A stretch of 30,810 nt of DNA from a virus: the IMG/VR virus record IMGVR_UViG_3300042564_000308, positions 1 to 30,810 of that record; one strand, written 5' to 3'. Positions 16,075-25,385 of this stretch are shown one piece after another. The position numbers and the translations under genes are program-made. How positions within the stretch are numbered: the stretch's first letter is position 1; every line of letters starts with the position of its first letter. The notes beneath the pieces were generated by a model that ran no database searches, was not told where the DNA came from, and saw only the letters and a list, made by a program, of their open reading frames with translations.

Positions 16075-16659
16075 TTAATAGTATGCCGCAGTAAGAGTAA
16101 TCAAAGATGCAGTAGCTACAATGTTTGATCCCCCACTATTAGTAGAAATCTCTATAGTGTAGTCTGCTGTTGTAACGCCAAAACCGCTGGTACGCTGAAC
16201 AAAAACCCCTTGAGTAGTATTTAACTGCAACCACCCAGTAGTACCCGTTGCCGAGTTACCTGCCCCACCAGAGAAAAATGTTCTTGTAAACCGAATCCAG
16301 TATCCCGACCCAACGCCAGTAGTTGTAGGTGTCGCCCAGTTACCTGATTTGCCTGCACTAGCTTCAAGGGTAGCGCTCCAAGTACCATTAGAAAGAAAGT
16401 TTAGCTCTGCAGTAGACGGTTCACCTCCGGCATAAGGTGTTGCGGCAAAAGGCTCGTTAGAAGTTACTGATGACAAAGAAATTGTTACAGCAGACTTACC
16501 CCAACCATCGGACATTGAAATAGTTGTGCCACTTCCAGTCTTCTGAAACAAAGATCTAAGAGCAGAATCATTCATATCAATCGTAGCAGTAGCACTTCTA
16601 CCTAATTCAGTATTTACTTGTGATAAGGATATCGCTGATCCTGATGGGGGTAATGCCAT
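16075..16659 (-). CDS. Probable minor structural protein, beta-rich
   Basis: This 194-residue protein starts at ATG 16659 with AAGGATT upstream. The N terminus SGSAISLSQVNTELGRSATA, followed by IDMNDSALRSLFQKTGSGTT and ISMSDGWGKS, is an adaptor-like module repeated in many small virion or fibre-associated proteins of aquatic phages. The rest (about 60-194) is a beta-sandwich-like domain rich in Thr, Ser and Gly with regularly spaced aromatic residues (WSATLEASAGKSGNW; YWIRFTRTFF; TTGWLQLN). No enzymatic residues are seen. It follows the giant fibre and two small genes, so it may decorate the fibre or tail. I infer the structural role from the module and context. Confidence 0.6.
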   Translation of the reverse strand: MALPPSGSAISLSQVNTELGRSATATIDMNDSALRSLFQKTGSGTTISMSDGWGKSAVTISLSSVTSNEPFAATPYAGGEPSTAELNFLSNGTWSATLEASAGKSGNWATPTTTGVGSGYWIRFTRTFFSGGAGNSATGTTGWLQLNTTQGVFVQRTSGFGVTTADYTIEISTNSGGSNIVATASLITLTAAYY

Positions 16660-16675
16660 TTGTTAATCCTTAAAT

Positions 16676-16858
16676 TTAATTAGCTGAGGGAGGAGGTGGT
16701 CTAATACCACTTTGTTGAGTTGAATAAAAGTCTTGACCTAACTTGCTTAACTTCATAAACAAATCAATGCACTCACCAAGTTGTCCAACAGACAACTGTT
16801 TCATAATGACGTTGAATTCCGCTACTGTTACTTCGCCAATATTAATTTTATCGTTCAT
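16676..16858 (-). CDS. Small unknown protein
   Basis: This 60-residue protein (MNDKINIGEVTVAEFNVIMK...) starts at ATG 16858 with AGAAGAG upstream. It looks like a two-helix protein with a Pro-rich tail ending PPPPSAN. No membrane segment or family is recognised. It is kept as a gene because of spacing (16 bases to each neighbour), a plausible ribosome-binding site and sensible composition. It may be a fibre-associated chaperone. Confidence 0.6.
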   Translation of the reverse strand: MNDKINIGEVTVAEFNVIMKQLSVGQLGECIDLFMKLSKLGQDFYSTQQSGIRPPPPSAN

Positions 16859-16874
16859 ATATCTCTTCTTTTAT

Positions 16875-17228
16875 TTAAGGGGTTGTTGGAGTAGGTTCTG
16901 GAGGTGCCCATGGTAGGGTTGGCTCTGTCACCGGATCAACTTTATCTGCAATTTGTTTTGCAATTTGTTGGTTAACATGCTCTTCATAAAAGCCTGTAAC
17001 TACTGGTTGAATCCAGCTTAACACAATTTCTTGTGTAAGTTGGTCGTAAGGAATGAAGTCAGTTTGTTCAGGATTAGGGTCTAGGGGTGTTGCACCGCTA
17101 AAAGTTCCTGTATTTCCGTTTTCATCCGTACCTGTTTTTGTCCAATAAGTTTGGACTACATAGTCGGTTTCAGTACCAACCTTTGTAACTTTCATGCCTG
17201 TTACGGCCCATGTATATGTAATTGCCAT
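16875..17228 (-). CDS. Small phage protein of the 'TYTW...VVQTYW.K.GTD.NGN' type
   Basis: This 117-residue protein starts at ATG 17228, two bases after the fibre stop, with AAGGAATAA upstream. The N-terminal half is beta-rich (AITYTWAVTGMKVTKVGTET; VVQTYWTKTGTDENGNTG; TFSGATPLDP), with FIPYDQLTQEIVLSWIQPVV leading into a helix and an acidic, Pro/Thr-rich tail. The same pattern is common in cyanophages and other aquatic phages (DUF7936-like), where function is unknown. Its place right after a giant fibre gene suggests a fibre- or tail-associated role. Confidence 0.62.
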   Translation of the reverse strand: MAITYTWAVTGMKVTKVGTETDYVVQTYWTKTGTDENGNTGTFSGATPLDPNPEQTDFIPYDQLTQEIVLSWIQPVVTGFYEEHVNQQIAKQIADKVDPVTEPTLPWAPPEPTPTTP

Positions 17229-17230
17229 GA

Positions 17231-20200
17231 TTATTCCTTAATCAATTTTGTAATAAGTAACTCTAATTTATCTACTTTTGCTTTTAAACTTAGAACTTCT
17301 TGGTCTTGCTCTTTAATAGCCTCAACAAGAACTGAAACAATTTTTGAATAGTCTAAAGATTTTGTTTCTTTAGAATCTTCTTTTCCCGGTTCGCATGTAC
17401 TTGAAGTTAGAACTAATTCAGGGAAAACTAATTCGACTTCTTGTGCTATCATACCAACTGAAAGAGTACCTGTTTCTTTCCAGTTAAAATAAACACCTCT
17501 TAGTCTTTTAACTTTTTCTAAAGGATTATCTATTAGCTTGATATTAGTTTTTAATCTAACGTCAGAGTACGCAGTAATATTGTTTCTTGCAGTTAAATTA
17601 CCAGCCATATCTAGAAATAGATTTCTATTCCAAGCAGAACCATCAACGCCACCACTATTGCCGCCATACCAGTTAATTGTTTGATCCATGGCATGGTGTA
17701 CTAACCAATAAGAGCCAACATCAGTATTTCTTAAGCAATAAGATGGGTAGTTTCCTCTAATCGTAAATTGTTCAGAAACACCAAATGGGTTGTTATTCCA
17801 AGTACCTCTTAATATTTGGTATCTATATGAGCTACCACTAGATGGGTCAGCGTAAAAAGCAGTGTCATTAGCATCGTAAAAAATTGGCGCTCGCATATCA
17901 CCATTAGACTGCCAAATGCCATTATTTAAAATCCAACCTGAAGTATAAGCTGAACTAAAATCACTACCGCCAACACCCCTACGAAACACCCAGCCACGAC
18001 CAACGCTGTCCATTGTTAAGTAGGTGTTATAGCCATCTCCCTGACCTGTTGGATTTGGGAAATTACCACCATTATTTTTAAAACCAATTGCAGAAGTTGT
18101 AGTATTACCAGCACTCCAAAAGAAAATTTGATTTGAAGTGTCGGTAGGGCTTTGATCTCCTCGAATAGCAACACCGTAAAGTGATGATATGCCCTCGGGA
18201 TCAACGTAAAAGTTAGTATTGTTGCTGTCGTAGAAGATTGGTGCTCTCCACGACCCAGAGGCAGTACCATTACCGTTAGCATTTAAAGTGTAAGGTTCAG
18301 CACCGTTTGAATTCCTAAATGTAAATACACCATCACTTGTATTTTGAAAATACAGGTTACCAGAATGCCACTGGATCTTGTTCATTTCACCAGTCCAAGT
18401 AGTGTGATTACCTTGAATAGCTCCACCAATCCTTAATGATACTCCACTACTAGATGGATCTAAATAATAAGTTGTGTCGTTGCTATCATAGAAAATTGGT
18501 GCTCTAAAGGAAGGATTAGTACCACTTACTTGTGCAATTCCAGTGTCGTATGCAACGGAGAAAAAAGTATCAAAAGAAGTTGCTACTGCTTCATTTGTAG
18601 TAAAACGCCAGCTCCAACCATTTCCACTATTATTTGTTGTAATTCTATAAGTAAGAAAACCACCAGTATCTGCAACAGTAAAACCACCTTGTCCTCCAGA
18701 AGCCGCATAAACACGAACAGTACCGTTACCAAGATCAGCATAACCAGCTGTGTTACCACTGTCGTAAAAGATTGGTGTACGAACATCCGTAGCAACAGTC
18801 ATATTGCCGCCAGTGCTTATAGTAGTTCTTAGCGAAGCAGTGCCAGCTGGTACAAACTCAATTGGCCCAGGATCATTCCAAAGATACAAACTTTGATTGC
18901 TAACACTATTTCCAGTAGTTCTGTTTTTAATTAAATATCCATTGCCACCACCAGATTGGTTTAAATGAAGATACGCATAAGTTCCACCAGAATCTGTGTT
19001 TTCTATTGTTTGATAAACCGCACCACCACTTCCCCTTTGAAGATTTACACTTGCATTTGAAGTCCATGCGCCTATATTGGTAGCACCATTTGGGTCTACA
19101 TAAAACGCAGTGTTGTTACTGTCGTAAAAGATTGGTGCACGGTAACTATTATTTGCTTGGGAAAAAGTTGAATTTTCATAAATTATTCCTCGAGCATTTT
19201 CAATTATCGTGTCGCCAAGACTGTGTCGAATATTAAACTGTGCAGGATTTCCAGCAGACTGATTGAAAGACTGAAGAATATAGCCTGAATCGTTTTTATA
19301 GCTATAAATTGGTCCGTAAATGTCTATGTGACTTCTAAAATTAGTAAACGCAACATTTAATGTGTTTATATACGAATTACTATTAGGGTCTACATAAAAT
19401 GCTGTGTCATTACTATCATAAAAGATTGGTGCACGGAAAGAGGCAGTAGCAAAGATTGGAGTTGTTCCCCAACCTAAGTCACGACCCATCTCTATATAAT
19501 TACTTCCACCACCCCAAAATACAAATGGTGATGCAAGCCTATTCGCAGAATCATGTATAACAAATTCCCAATTATCAGCACAGTTTGCAAGTATACCACC
19601 ATTCATACTAGTTGACCAACCACTTGTATAATGGTAATTAGTACCAACATTTCCTAATGCTAAAGAACCTACTTGCATACCCGAAGAATAATCAACGTTA
19701 CCTATAGCTAATTTCGAAAATCTGCTAATATTGTGGGGATCCACATAAAAACTAGTGTCGGTGCTGTCGTAAAAGATTGTGGCACGAATATCAGTGTCGC
19801 TTCTAAAACTTGAATTAGTACCAAACCAAGTAGAATTGTTGTTTATATAGTTGTTGTTTGAGCCTAAATACAGTGCATTACCCATTCTAAAGTTTACGGC
19901 AGTAACCGTATCCATATTAGAAATACCTGCTGGGTCTGTATAAAATCCAGTGTTATTGCTGTCGTAAAAAATAGGTGCTCGGTAATCTCCACTAGTTGTA
20001 TAAGTACCTGTACCGCTTCCTTTGTTTGTCAAGTTTGCAAAATCTACTGATCCTGCTGAACCAGCACTATCAGCGACCCTTGCGGAATCTACTCGAACAC
20101 CATAGGTATTTGCACCGTTCCAACCCATTAATGTTGGGTATGTTCCAGTCCAATTATTTTGTGGGTTGGTGTTGCTACAAGCACCTCCGCTTGGTGTTGT

Positions 20201-23200
20201 GCTAGCTGAAGCATCAAAAATAACGTGGCTGTTGCTGTAGTTTTTCCATCCAAGCATACCAACAACATTGTTAATAACACCAGTGCTGTTCCAATTTCCT
20301 TGCGTACTTGTTAGTAATACTGCGCTACCACTAATATTAATACCCCAAGTTCCAGACGCTCCAGATCCTGTTAAAGATGGTGAGTAGCTTGTATAGTTAC
20401 CCGCATGAAGAACTTGGTTACCATTTTGGGTTATTGCACTAATAGCGTTAAATGCGCCAGCATCTGTTAAAATAGCAACAGTTGTAGAGTCTGCTTGATT
20501 ACGCCAAAGAAATCCGTTGGTGTTGGTATACATGTAAGTATAACCAGAGTTACCAGCAAACAACTTTGCACCACTTACAGTGTTGTATACAGTACCAAGA
20601 AAATTAATGCCTCCAGACATTGTCCCACCCGCTAAAGGTAAATAATTTGGGGCTGAAGTAGCAGTAGCCGCCAACGTAGCCGTAGCAGCATTACCTGTTA
20701 TGTTAATACCCCAAGTACCAGAAGCACCACCACCTGTTAGGGTTGGAGCGTACGAGTTGTAGTTACCTGCGGTAAGTACTTGATTGCCGCTAGCGGTGAC
20801 GGAACCATCTGCCCAAACACGGAGTAAACTAACCGCCCCAGTTCTGTACACACCCCACGATGGAATAGTTCCTGTTGATCCATAATCTTCATACGAGGGG
20901 ATATGTACTGTTAGTATGCGATCAGCGATTGCTGCCCCTCGGCCATAAAACCAATAATTGTTAGCGTTGCTAGTGCCTGCGTTTGTATCTGGGAAAGAGA
21001 TTCCACCCCATTGTTGCGTATTATTAGGAGATACTCGGATTGCACCTGCGTAAGAATCTGCTTCAGCGGATGCAGTAGTAACCAATCGTCCGGTTAACGT
21101 ACCGCCAGCTAAAAGCAAATAAGGACTTAACGCAGCACTAGTGATATACCCGCTAGGATTACTAGAATTATAAGGCGTATATCCTAATGCAGTAGTAACC
21201 ATTCCAGAGGTAATACCTGAAATATAACCGCTAGGGTTAGTAGCATTATATGGAGTAAATCCAAGAGCAGTAGTTACATTTGAACTAGTAATGCCTGTAA
21301 TATATCCATTAGGATTAGTAGCATTATAAGGAGTAAACCCTAGAGCAGTAGTTACGTCAGAAGAATTAAGAGTAATAGCTCCTGTGCGTGTGTTAAAACT
21401 TGTTACACCACCAACAATATTAATTACACCAGTAGCAGAATCATAAGATCCAGCACCTGTAACCGAAATTGCAGAACGAGCACCAGCAGTAGTAATATAA
21501 TTACTTGGATTAGTAGCATTATATGGTGTATAACCAAGAGCAGTAGTAACCATTCCAGAAGTAATTCCAGAAATATATCCTGCAGGATTACTTGTGTTAT
21601 ATCCGTCAGTAATGCCATAACCAGATAGTGTTGTAGGCTTACCTGTAACACCACTAAATGGAACAGATGCAGCACTAGCTACTGACAAAGTAGATTGAGG
21701 AGTTTTAGTCCATAAACCAGTTGAGCTAACATAAACTAATGTATCACCGTTTGTAGGTGACTGAGCAGACACATCGTGTAACTCATCCATTTCATAACCG
21801 TTTTGAATCTTAACTTCAATAGTACCTTGGTTAGCATGACTACGTGTAACTACACCTACATAAACTAAATGCAAAGGTGCATAAGGTTTTGTACTTGTGT
21901 ATGCACCTGCTGTAGCTCCACTAAGATATAATTGGGCACCTTCTGCAAAAGTAGAAGTATCTAAACCGCTTACAACACCAATAACAACTACATAACCATT
22001 TTGGTTGTTGCTAATATCAGCTTGAACCATACCATAAGTTTGTGCTGAGGTAGCGTCACCTGTAGCAAGTGCTTTTGAAACAAGAGCTTTACTCCCATTA
22101 GCTCCAGTAATATACACTAATGTACCTTTAGTAAGAGTAGCGCCCGTTTGGTTACGCACTTGGCTAATCAATGTAGCAGTACTACCTGCAATACCTACGC
22201 TTAAGTCTCTAGATGTACCTGTTGTTGTAATAACAACGCTACCATCATTAGATGTAATAGCGCTTACTGCATTATCAGCTAAAGTACCTTGAGCAGCAGT
22301 CGCATAAGCTGTGCTGTTAGTTGTAGCCGCAGTACCAAGACCAAGGTTAGCCCTTGCTGATACAACGTTAGATACGTCATTAAGGTTATTAACTGCAAGC
22401 AAAGCACCAGCCAAAGAAGCATAAGCCTCCAGCCATGTAGTACCTGAATAAACCTTCATTGCGTTAGTAGTTGTATTAAAATACAATGCACCAGTTACAA
22501 GAGGATTACCATCGTTATCTGTTGTTGGATCTGTTGCTTTCTCACCAAGATATTTATCATCAAAGTTATCAAAAGCCGCTAATGCTTGATCACGAGCCGC
22601 TTCTGCAGCTGCTTGGGCTGTTGCCGCAGATGTTGCGCTTGTTGTAGCATTAGTCGCAGATGTACCTGCAGAAGTAGCAGATGCGGCAGCATTGGTAGCA
22701 GATGTACCAGCAGATGTTGCACTAGTAGCCGCACTAGTAGCTGAGTTAGCCGCATTAGTAGCAGATGTACCCGCAGATGTAGACGAGTTAGCCGCATTAG
22801 TAGCACTCGTAGAAGCGTTATTCGCTTGTGTTGTAGCTGTTGTTGCACTACTAGCAGCACTTGTAGCAGATCCTGCGGCAGATGTAGCACTGGTTGCAGC
22901 ATTAGTTGCTTGCGTAGTAGCTGTTGCGGCAGATGTACTTGCTGAATTTTCGCTAGCTAAAGCATTAGCCGCACTTGTAGCCGCTTCACTTGCTTTAGTA
23001 GTTGCTGTTGATGCTGAACCACTGGCAGATGTTGCTGAAGCTGCTGCATTAGTAGCGGATGTTCCAGCAGCAGTCTCTGATGTAGCCGCATTAGTAGCGC
23101 TTGATGCCGCATTAGCCGCTGAAGTACTTGCTTCAGAAGCTTTAGTAGTAGCGGTTGTTGCAGATGTTGCGGCAGAAGTAGCACTAGTAGCCGCCTCAGA

Positions 23201-24442
23201 AGCTTTAGTCGTTGCTGTAGTAGCCGATGTAGCCGCCTCACCCGCTTTAGTTGTAGCTGTTGCAGCAGATGTAGATGCGCTAGTCGCTGAAGTACTTGCA
23301 GAAGACGCACTGGATGCTGCATTAGTAGCACTAGTAGAAGCACTCGTAGCAGATCCTGCAGCATCAGTCGCAGATGTACTAGCAGCTATTGCCGATGTAG
23401 CGGCATTTGTAGCAGATGTACTAGCCGCAGTTGCGCTTGTTGAAGCACTGTCAGCACTCACAACAGCTTCAGCCGCTTTAGTTGTAGCAGTAGATGCACT
23501 TCCAGAAGCTGATGTAGCTGATGTTGCGGCAGAAGTTGCGCTTGACGCTGCATTAGTAGCCTGTGTTGTGGCTGTAGTAGCGGATACAGCAGCTTCGTTA
23601 GCTTTAGTTGTTGCTGTTGATGCGCTTGCAGCTGCATTAGTCGCAGATGTATTAGCGGCAGAAGCACTTGTAGCCGCATTAGATGCGGAAGTTCCTGCTG
23701 AGGTAGCACTACCAGCAGCATTAGTTGCAGAGGTAGCCGCATTAGTAGCTTGTGTTGTTGCAGTAGCCGCACTTGTAGCGGCAGAGCTTGCAGAAGCACT
23801 TGCCTCTGAAGCTTTAGTTGTTGCTGTTGAAGCACTTGATGCGGCATTTGTAGCCGAAGTAACTGCTTCACTAGCTTTGGTTGTTGCGGTAGACGCTGAG
23901 TTAGCGGCACTTGTAGCAGACGCACTTGCGGCTGTAGCTTGAGTGGTTGCTGTAGTAGCGCTAGTAGCGGCACTTGTTGCGCTTGTAGCGGCTTCAACTG
24001 CTTTAGTTGTTGCTGTAGTTGCTGAAGTGCTTGCAGATGTTGCGCTATTAGCGGCATTAGTTGCACTTGTTCCAGCGGCAGTTGCGCTATTAGCGGCACT
24101 AGTAGCACTACCTGCAGCATCAGTTGCGGAAGCTTCAGCTTCTTCTACTGCATTACCAATTTGTTCAAGAGACTGAGCCGCTTCTGCTGCACTTAAAGCA
24201 GCCTCACCAGCACTTTGTGCGGCAAGATTAGTATAACTAAGCGAGTCAGCCGTATCTAAATTATCATATTCACCACCAGCAGACAAATTACCGGTAGCAC
24301 CTGGATTTACTTGATAACCACCCTCCCCATCACTTCCATCATATTGAATAGGGTATGAAGAAATACCTGACGAACCATCGTCATTGTATTCTCCACCAAC
24401 TGAAGGGGTAGTAGTACTACCCGGTTTTTCTTCGTATGCCAT
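17231..24442 (-). CDS. Giant S74-capped tail fibre (2403 residues)
   Basis: The gene starts at ATG 24442 with CAGGGAG upstream. Residues 1-75 are an acidic Gly/Ser/Tyr-rich head. Residues 75-625 are a heptad stalk of Ala, Ser and Thr (SATNAAT-type units). Then come a linker with KYLGEKATDPTTDNDGNPL (about 633-651) and a beta domain with RNQTGATLTKGTLVYITG, continuing to YEMDELHDV (about 760-890). Residues about 940-1106 carry four TTALG[YF]TPYN..NP units, and about 1484-2204 carry eight APIFYDSN.T.FY.DP units. The last 111 residues are an intramolecular chaperone of the S74 peptidase family, starting SDVRLKTNI at S2293, with a terminal coiled coil. The family cleaves itself at that Ser after trimerisation, leaving the mature fibre. 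The tip sequences before S74 should bind the receptor. The head is not T7 gp17-like, so attachment to the tail is unclear. Confidence 0.88.
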   Translation of the reverse strand: MAYEEKPGSTTTPSVGGEYNDDGSSGISSYPIQYDGSDGEGGYQVNPGATGNLSAGGEYDNLDTADSLSYTNLAAQSAGEAALSAAEAAQSLEQIGNAVEEAEASATDAAGSATSAANSATAAGTSATNAANSATSASTSATTATTKAVEAATSATSAATSATTATTQATAASASATSAANSASTATTKASEAVTSATNAASSASTATTKASEASASASSAATSAATATTQATNAATSATNAAGSATSAGTSASNAATSASAANTSATNAAASASTATTKANEAAVSATTATTQATNAASSATSAATSATSASGSASTATTKAAEAVVSADSASTSATAASTSATNAATSAIAASTSATDAAGSATSASTSATNAASSASSASTSATSASTSAATATTKAGEAATSATTATTKASEAATSATSAATSATTATTKASEASTSAANAASSATNAATSETAAGTSATNAAASATSASGSASTATTKASEAATSAANALASENSASTSAATATTQATNAATSATSAAGSATSAASSATTATTQANNASTSATNAANSSTSAGTSATNAANSATSAATSATSAGTSATNAAASATSAGTSATNATTSATSAATAQAAAEAARDQALAAFDNFDDKYLGEKATDPTTDNDGNPLVTGALYFNTTTNAMKVYSGTTWLEAYASLAGALLAVNNLNDVSNVVSARANLGLGTAATTNSTAYATAAQGTLADNAVSAITSNDGSVVITTTGTSRDLSVGIAGSTATLISQVRNQTGATLTKGTLVYITGANGSKALVSKALATGDATSAQTYGMVQADISNNQNGYVVVIGVVSGLDTSTFAEGAQLYLSGATAGAYTSTKPYAPLHLVYVGVVTRSHANQGTIEVKIQNGYEMDELHDVSAQSPTNGDTLVYVSSTGLWTKTPQSTLSVASAASVPFSGVTGKPTTLSGYGITDGYNTSNPAGYISGITSGMVTTALGYTPYNATNPSNYITTAGARSAISVTGAGSYDSATGVINIVGGVTSFNTRTGAITLNSSDVTTALGFTPYNATNPNGYITGITSSNVTTALGFTPYNATNPSGYISGITSGMVTTALGYTPYNSSNPSGYITSAALSPYLLLAGGTLTGRLVTTASAEADSYAGAIRVSPNNTQQWGGISFPDTNAGTSNANNYWFYGRGAAIADRILTVHIPSYEDYGSTGTIPSWGVYRTGAVSLLRVWADGSVTASGNQVLTAGNYNSYAPTLTGGGASGTWGINITGNAATATLAATATSAPNYLPLAGGTMSGGINFLGTVYNTVSGAKLFAGNSGYTYMYTNTNGFLWRNQADSTTVAILTDAGAFNAISAITQNGNQVLHAGNYTSYSPSLTGSGASGTWGINISGSAVLLTSTQGNWNSTGVINNVVGMLGWKNYSNSHVIFDASASTTPSGGACSNTNPQNNWTGTYPTLMGWNGANTYGVRVDSARVADSAGSAGSVDFANLTNKGSGTGTYTTSGDYRAPIFYDSNNTGFYTDPAGISNMDTVTAVNFRMGNALYLGSNNNYINNNSTWFGTNSSFRSDTDIRATIFYDSTDTSFYVDPHNISRFSKLAIGNVDYSSGMQVGSLALGNVGTNYHYTSGWSTSMNGGILANCADNWEFVIHDSANRLASPFVFWGGGSNYIEMGRDLGWGTTPIFATASFRAPIFYDSNDTAFYVDPNSNSYINTLNVAFTNFRSHIDIYGPIYSYKNDSGYILQSFNQSAGNPAQFNIRHSLGDTIIENARGIIYENSTFSQANNSYRAPIFYDSNNTAFYVDPNGATNIGAWTSNASVNLQRGSGGAVYQTIENTDSGGTYAYLHLNQSGGGNGYLIKNRTTGNSVSNQSLYLWNDPGPIEFVPAGTASLRTTISTGGNMTVATDVRTPIFYDSGNTAGYADLGNGTVRVYAASGGQGGFTVADTGGFLTYRITTNNSGNGWSWRFTTNEAVATSFDTFFSVAYDTGIAQVSGTNPSFRAPIFYDSNDTTYYLDPSSSGVSLRIGGAIQGNHTTWTGEMNKIQWHSGNLYFQNTSDGVFTFRNSNGAEPYTLNANGNGTASGSWRAPIFYDSNNTNFYVDPEGISSLYGVAIRGDQSPTDTSNQIFFWSAGNTTTSAIGFKNNGGNFPNPTGQGDGYNTYLTMDSVGRGWVFRRGVGGSDFSSAYTSGWILNNGIWQSNGDMRAPIFYDANDTAFYADPSSGSSYRYQILRGTWNNNPFGVSEQFTIRGNYPSYCLRNTDVGSYWLVHHAMDQTINWYGGNSGGVDGSAWNRNLFLDMAGNLTARNNITAYSDVRLKTNIKLIDNPLEKVKRLRGVYFNWKETGTLSVGMIAQEVELVFPELVLTSSTCEPGKEDSKETKSLDYSKIVSVLVEAIKEQDQEVLSLKAKVDKLELLITKLIKE
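17234..17566 (-). other. S74 self-cleaving chaperone tail of the giant fibre
   Basis: This segment encodes S2293-E2403. The conserved SDxRLKxNI start and GMIAQEVELVFPELV core are visible. In this family the Ser and the Lys of 'LK' form the catalytic dyad (S2293 and K2298 here), and the chain is cut just before the Ser. The closing helix (EVLSLKAKVDKLELLITKLI) would trimerise the chaperone. Confidence 0.82.
17830..19990 (-). repeat. Eight APIFYDSN repeats in the fibre
   Basis: Eight degenerate copies of [YFWIMV]R[AT][PT]IFYD[SA]xxTxxYxD[PL], spaced about 60-120 residues apart, lie before the chaperone. Each precedes a variable beta segment. One copy is weakened (FYDSGNTAGYADL). They look like repeated docking strands of a trimeric beta-fibre. 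Confidence 0.82.
21130..21620 (-). repeat. Four TTALG[YF]TPYN repeats in the fibre
   Basis: Four copies, mostly about 32 residues apart but with a longer interval after the first, of TTALG[YF]TPYN[AS][TS]NP then [GN]YIT/S are encoded here, followed upstream in coordinate by LLLAGGTLTGRL. A fifth, partial copy reads YGITDGYNTSNPAGYISG. The motif is common in phage fibre shafts. Confidence 0.8.
22580..24215 (-). repeat. Ala/Ser/Thr heptad stalk region
   Basis: About 1.6 kb encodes SAT.A.. seven-residue units (21 bases) with interspersed ATTKA/ATTQA variants. Ala occupies the coiled-coil core positions. Three-base periodicity and biased codon use keep all frames on both strands nearly stop-free. 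Confidence 0.85.
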
Positions 24443-24454
24443 TCTTACTCCCTG

Positions 24455-25366
24455 TTATATCAGACCATTGGTATTAAAGTTAATTTGAACGTTACCACCA
24501 GATGCTCTACGGAATTTTTCTTCACTGTTAACAGAGGAAATATTTTCTAGGAATTTGCCTTGATATCTTTGTTCCATCTTTTCATCGAACAAATAGGCTC
24601 CTAGATTATATAACGCTCCCCAGATTAACATTCTTTCATTTTGATCTCTTAACCAGTTAGGTACTTCTTTTCCTGTATACATTTTTGTTGTAACAGGTGT
24701 GTTGTATGCTGTAGCCGCTTCGATAGTAGAGAAGCATTTTGTTATACCATCTTTGGTTGAAAAGTAAAGATTAGTACCGCCAGACGCTACCAATTCAAGA
24801 TAAGGTTGGTTAGCATCAGACAAACTAATAATATAATTAATAGGTGAAACGTTATACACTGCATTCAAAGCAGGTAGTCGTTTATAATAATGTATCTCTA
24901 CAATAGCACCAACAGCTAATTGTGGGTGAATATATATTTTGTTCTTTTCCCACATCCAGTTGTATACTGAGTACTTCTCACTATACAAGTCAAAGAAAGT
25001 ACGTTTATCAGTTACTTCATTAAATACCTTACTTACATTAGATGGGAAGGTAGAGTATGAAGTACCAATATTATCTTGTGCAATAGTTCTGATATACACA
25101 AATTGTGTTAAATCTTCTGGAATATAGAATGATGTATAGGCATTACCATAAGGTAATCCTGCACTGTTTTCCCCTAAATTATCATCAGCAGTAACCGTAT
25201 AACGTACTACTTCTTCTAATGGAGGAATTCTTAATAGTCGATAGCATTCATCGGCAGAATAATCTAAGCAATCTTCAATTACGCTATCAGGTATAGTATT
25301 TACTTCGGGTTTGTTTGACCAGTCCCGTACCTTATCTACGAGTGCGTCATATCGGGGTGTTGCCAT
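24455..25366 (-). CDS. SU10-type tail adaptor protein
   Basis: This 303-residue protein starts at ATG 25366 with CAGGAG upstream. It has a helical N terminus (YDALVDKVRDWSNKPEVNTI; DCLDYSADECYRLLRIPPLE), a beta-rich middle with a strand/loop containing FYIPEDLTQFVYIRTI, and a C-terminal helix reading NERMLIWGALYNLGAYLFDE followed by LENISSVNSEEKFRRASGGN. This pattern is that of the SU10-type phage adaptor family, functionally equivalent to the T7 gp11 tail tube that joins portal and nozzle. It lies between the head genes and the first fibre, as expected for a connector. It would form a 12-fold ring under the portal. Length is typical. Confidence 0.78.
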   Translation of the reverse strand: MATPRYDALVDKVRDWSNKPEVNTIPDSVIEDCLDYSADECYRLLRIPPLEEVVRYTVTADDNLGENSAGLPYGNAYTSFYIPEDLTQFVYIRTIAQDNIGTSYSTFPSNVSKVFNEVTDKRTFFDLYSEKYSVYNWMWEKNKIYIHPQLAVGAIVEIHYYKRLPALNAVYNVSPINYIISLSDANQPYLELVASGGTNLYFSTKDGITKCFSTIEAATAYNTPVTTKMYTGKEVPNWLRDQNERMLIWGALYNLGAYLFDEKMEQRYQGKFLENISSVNSEEKFRRASGGNVQINFNTNGLI

Positions 25367-25385
25367 GAGTTATTCTCCTGTAATA

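Noticed and set aside
22579-24120. Leu/Gln/Arg-rich minus-strand frames inside the stalk (for example 22957-23364 and 23458-24120)
   Set aside because: They are out-of-frame readings of the same repeats. Composition (mostly Leu, Gln, His, Arg) is typical of shifted frames over Ala/Ser/Thr codons.
22692-24176. Plus-strand open frames of 416 and 77 residues made of Ala, Val, Leu and Asp
   Set aside because: They are antisense shadows of the Ala/Ser/Thr stalk. Biased GCN/ACN/TCN codons remove stops; the predicted products look like artefactual hydrophobic repeats.
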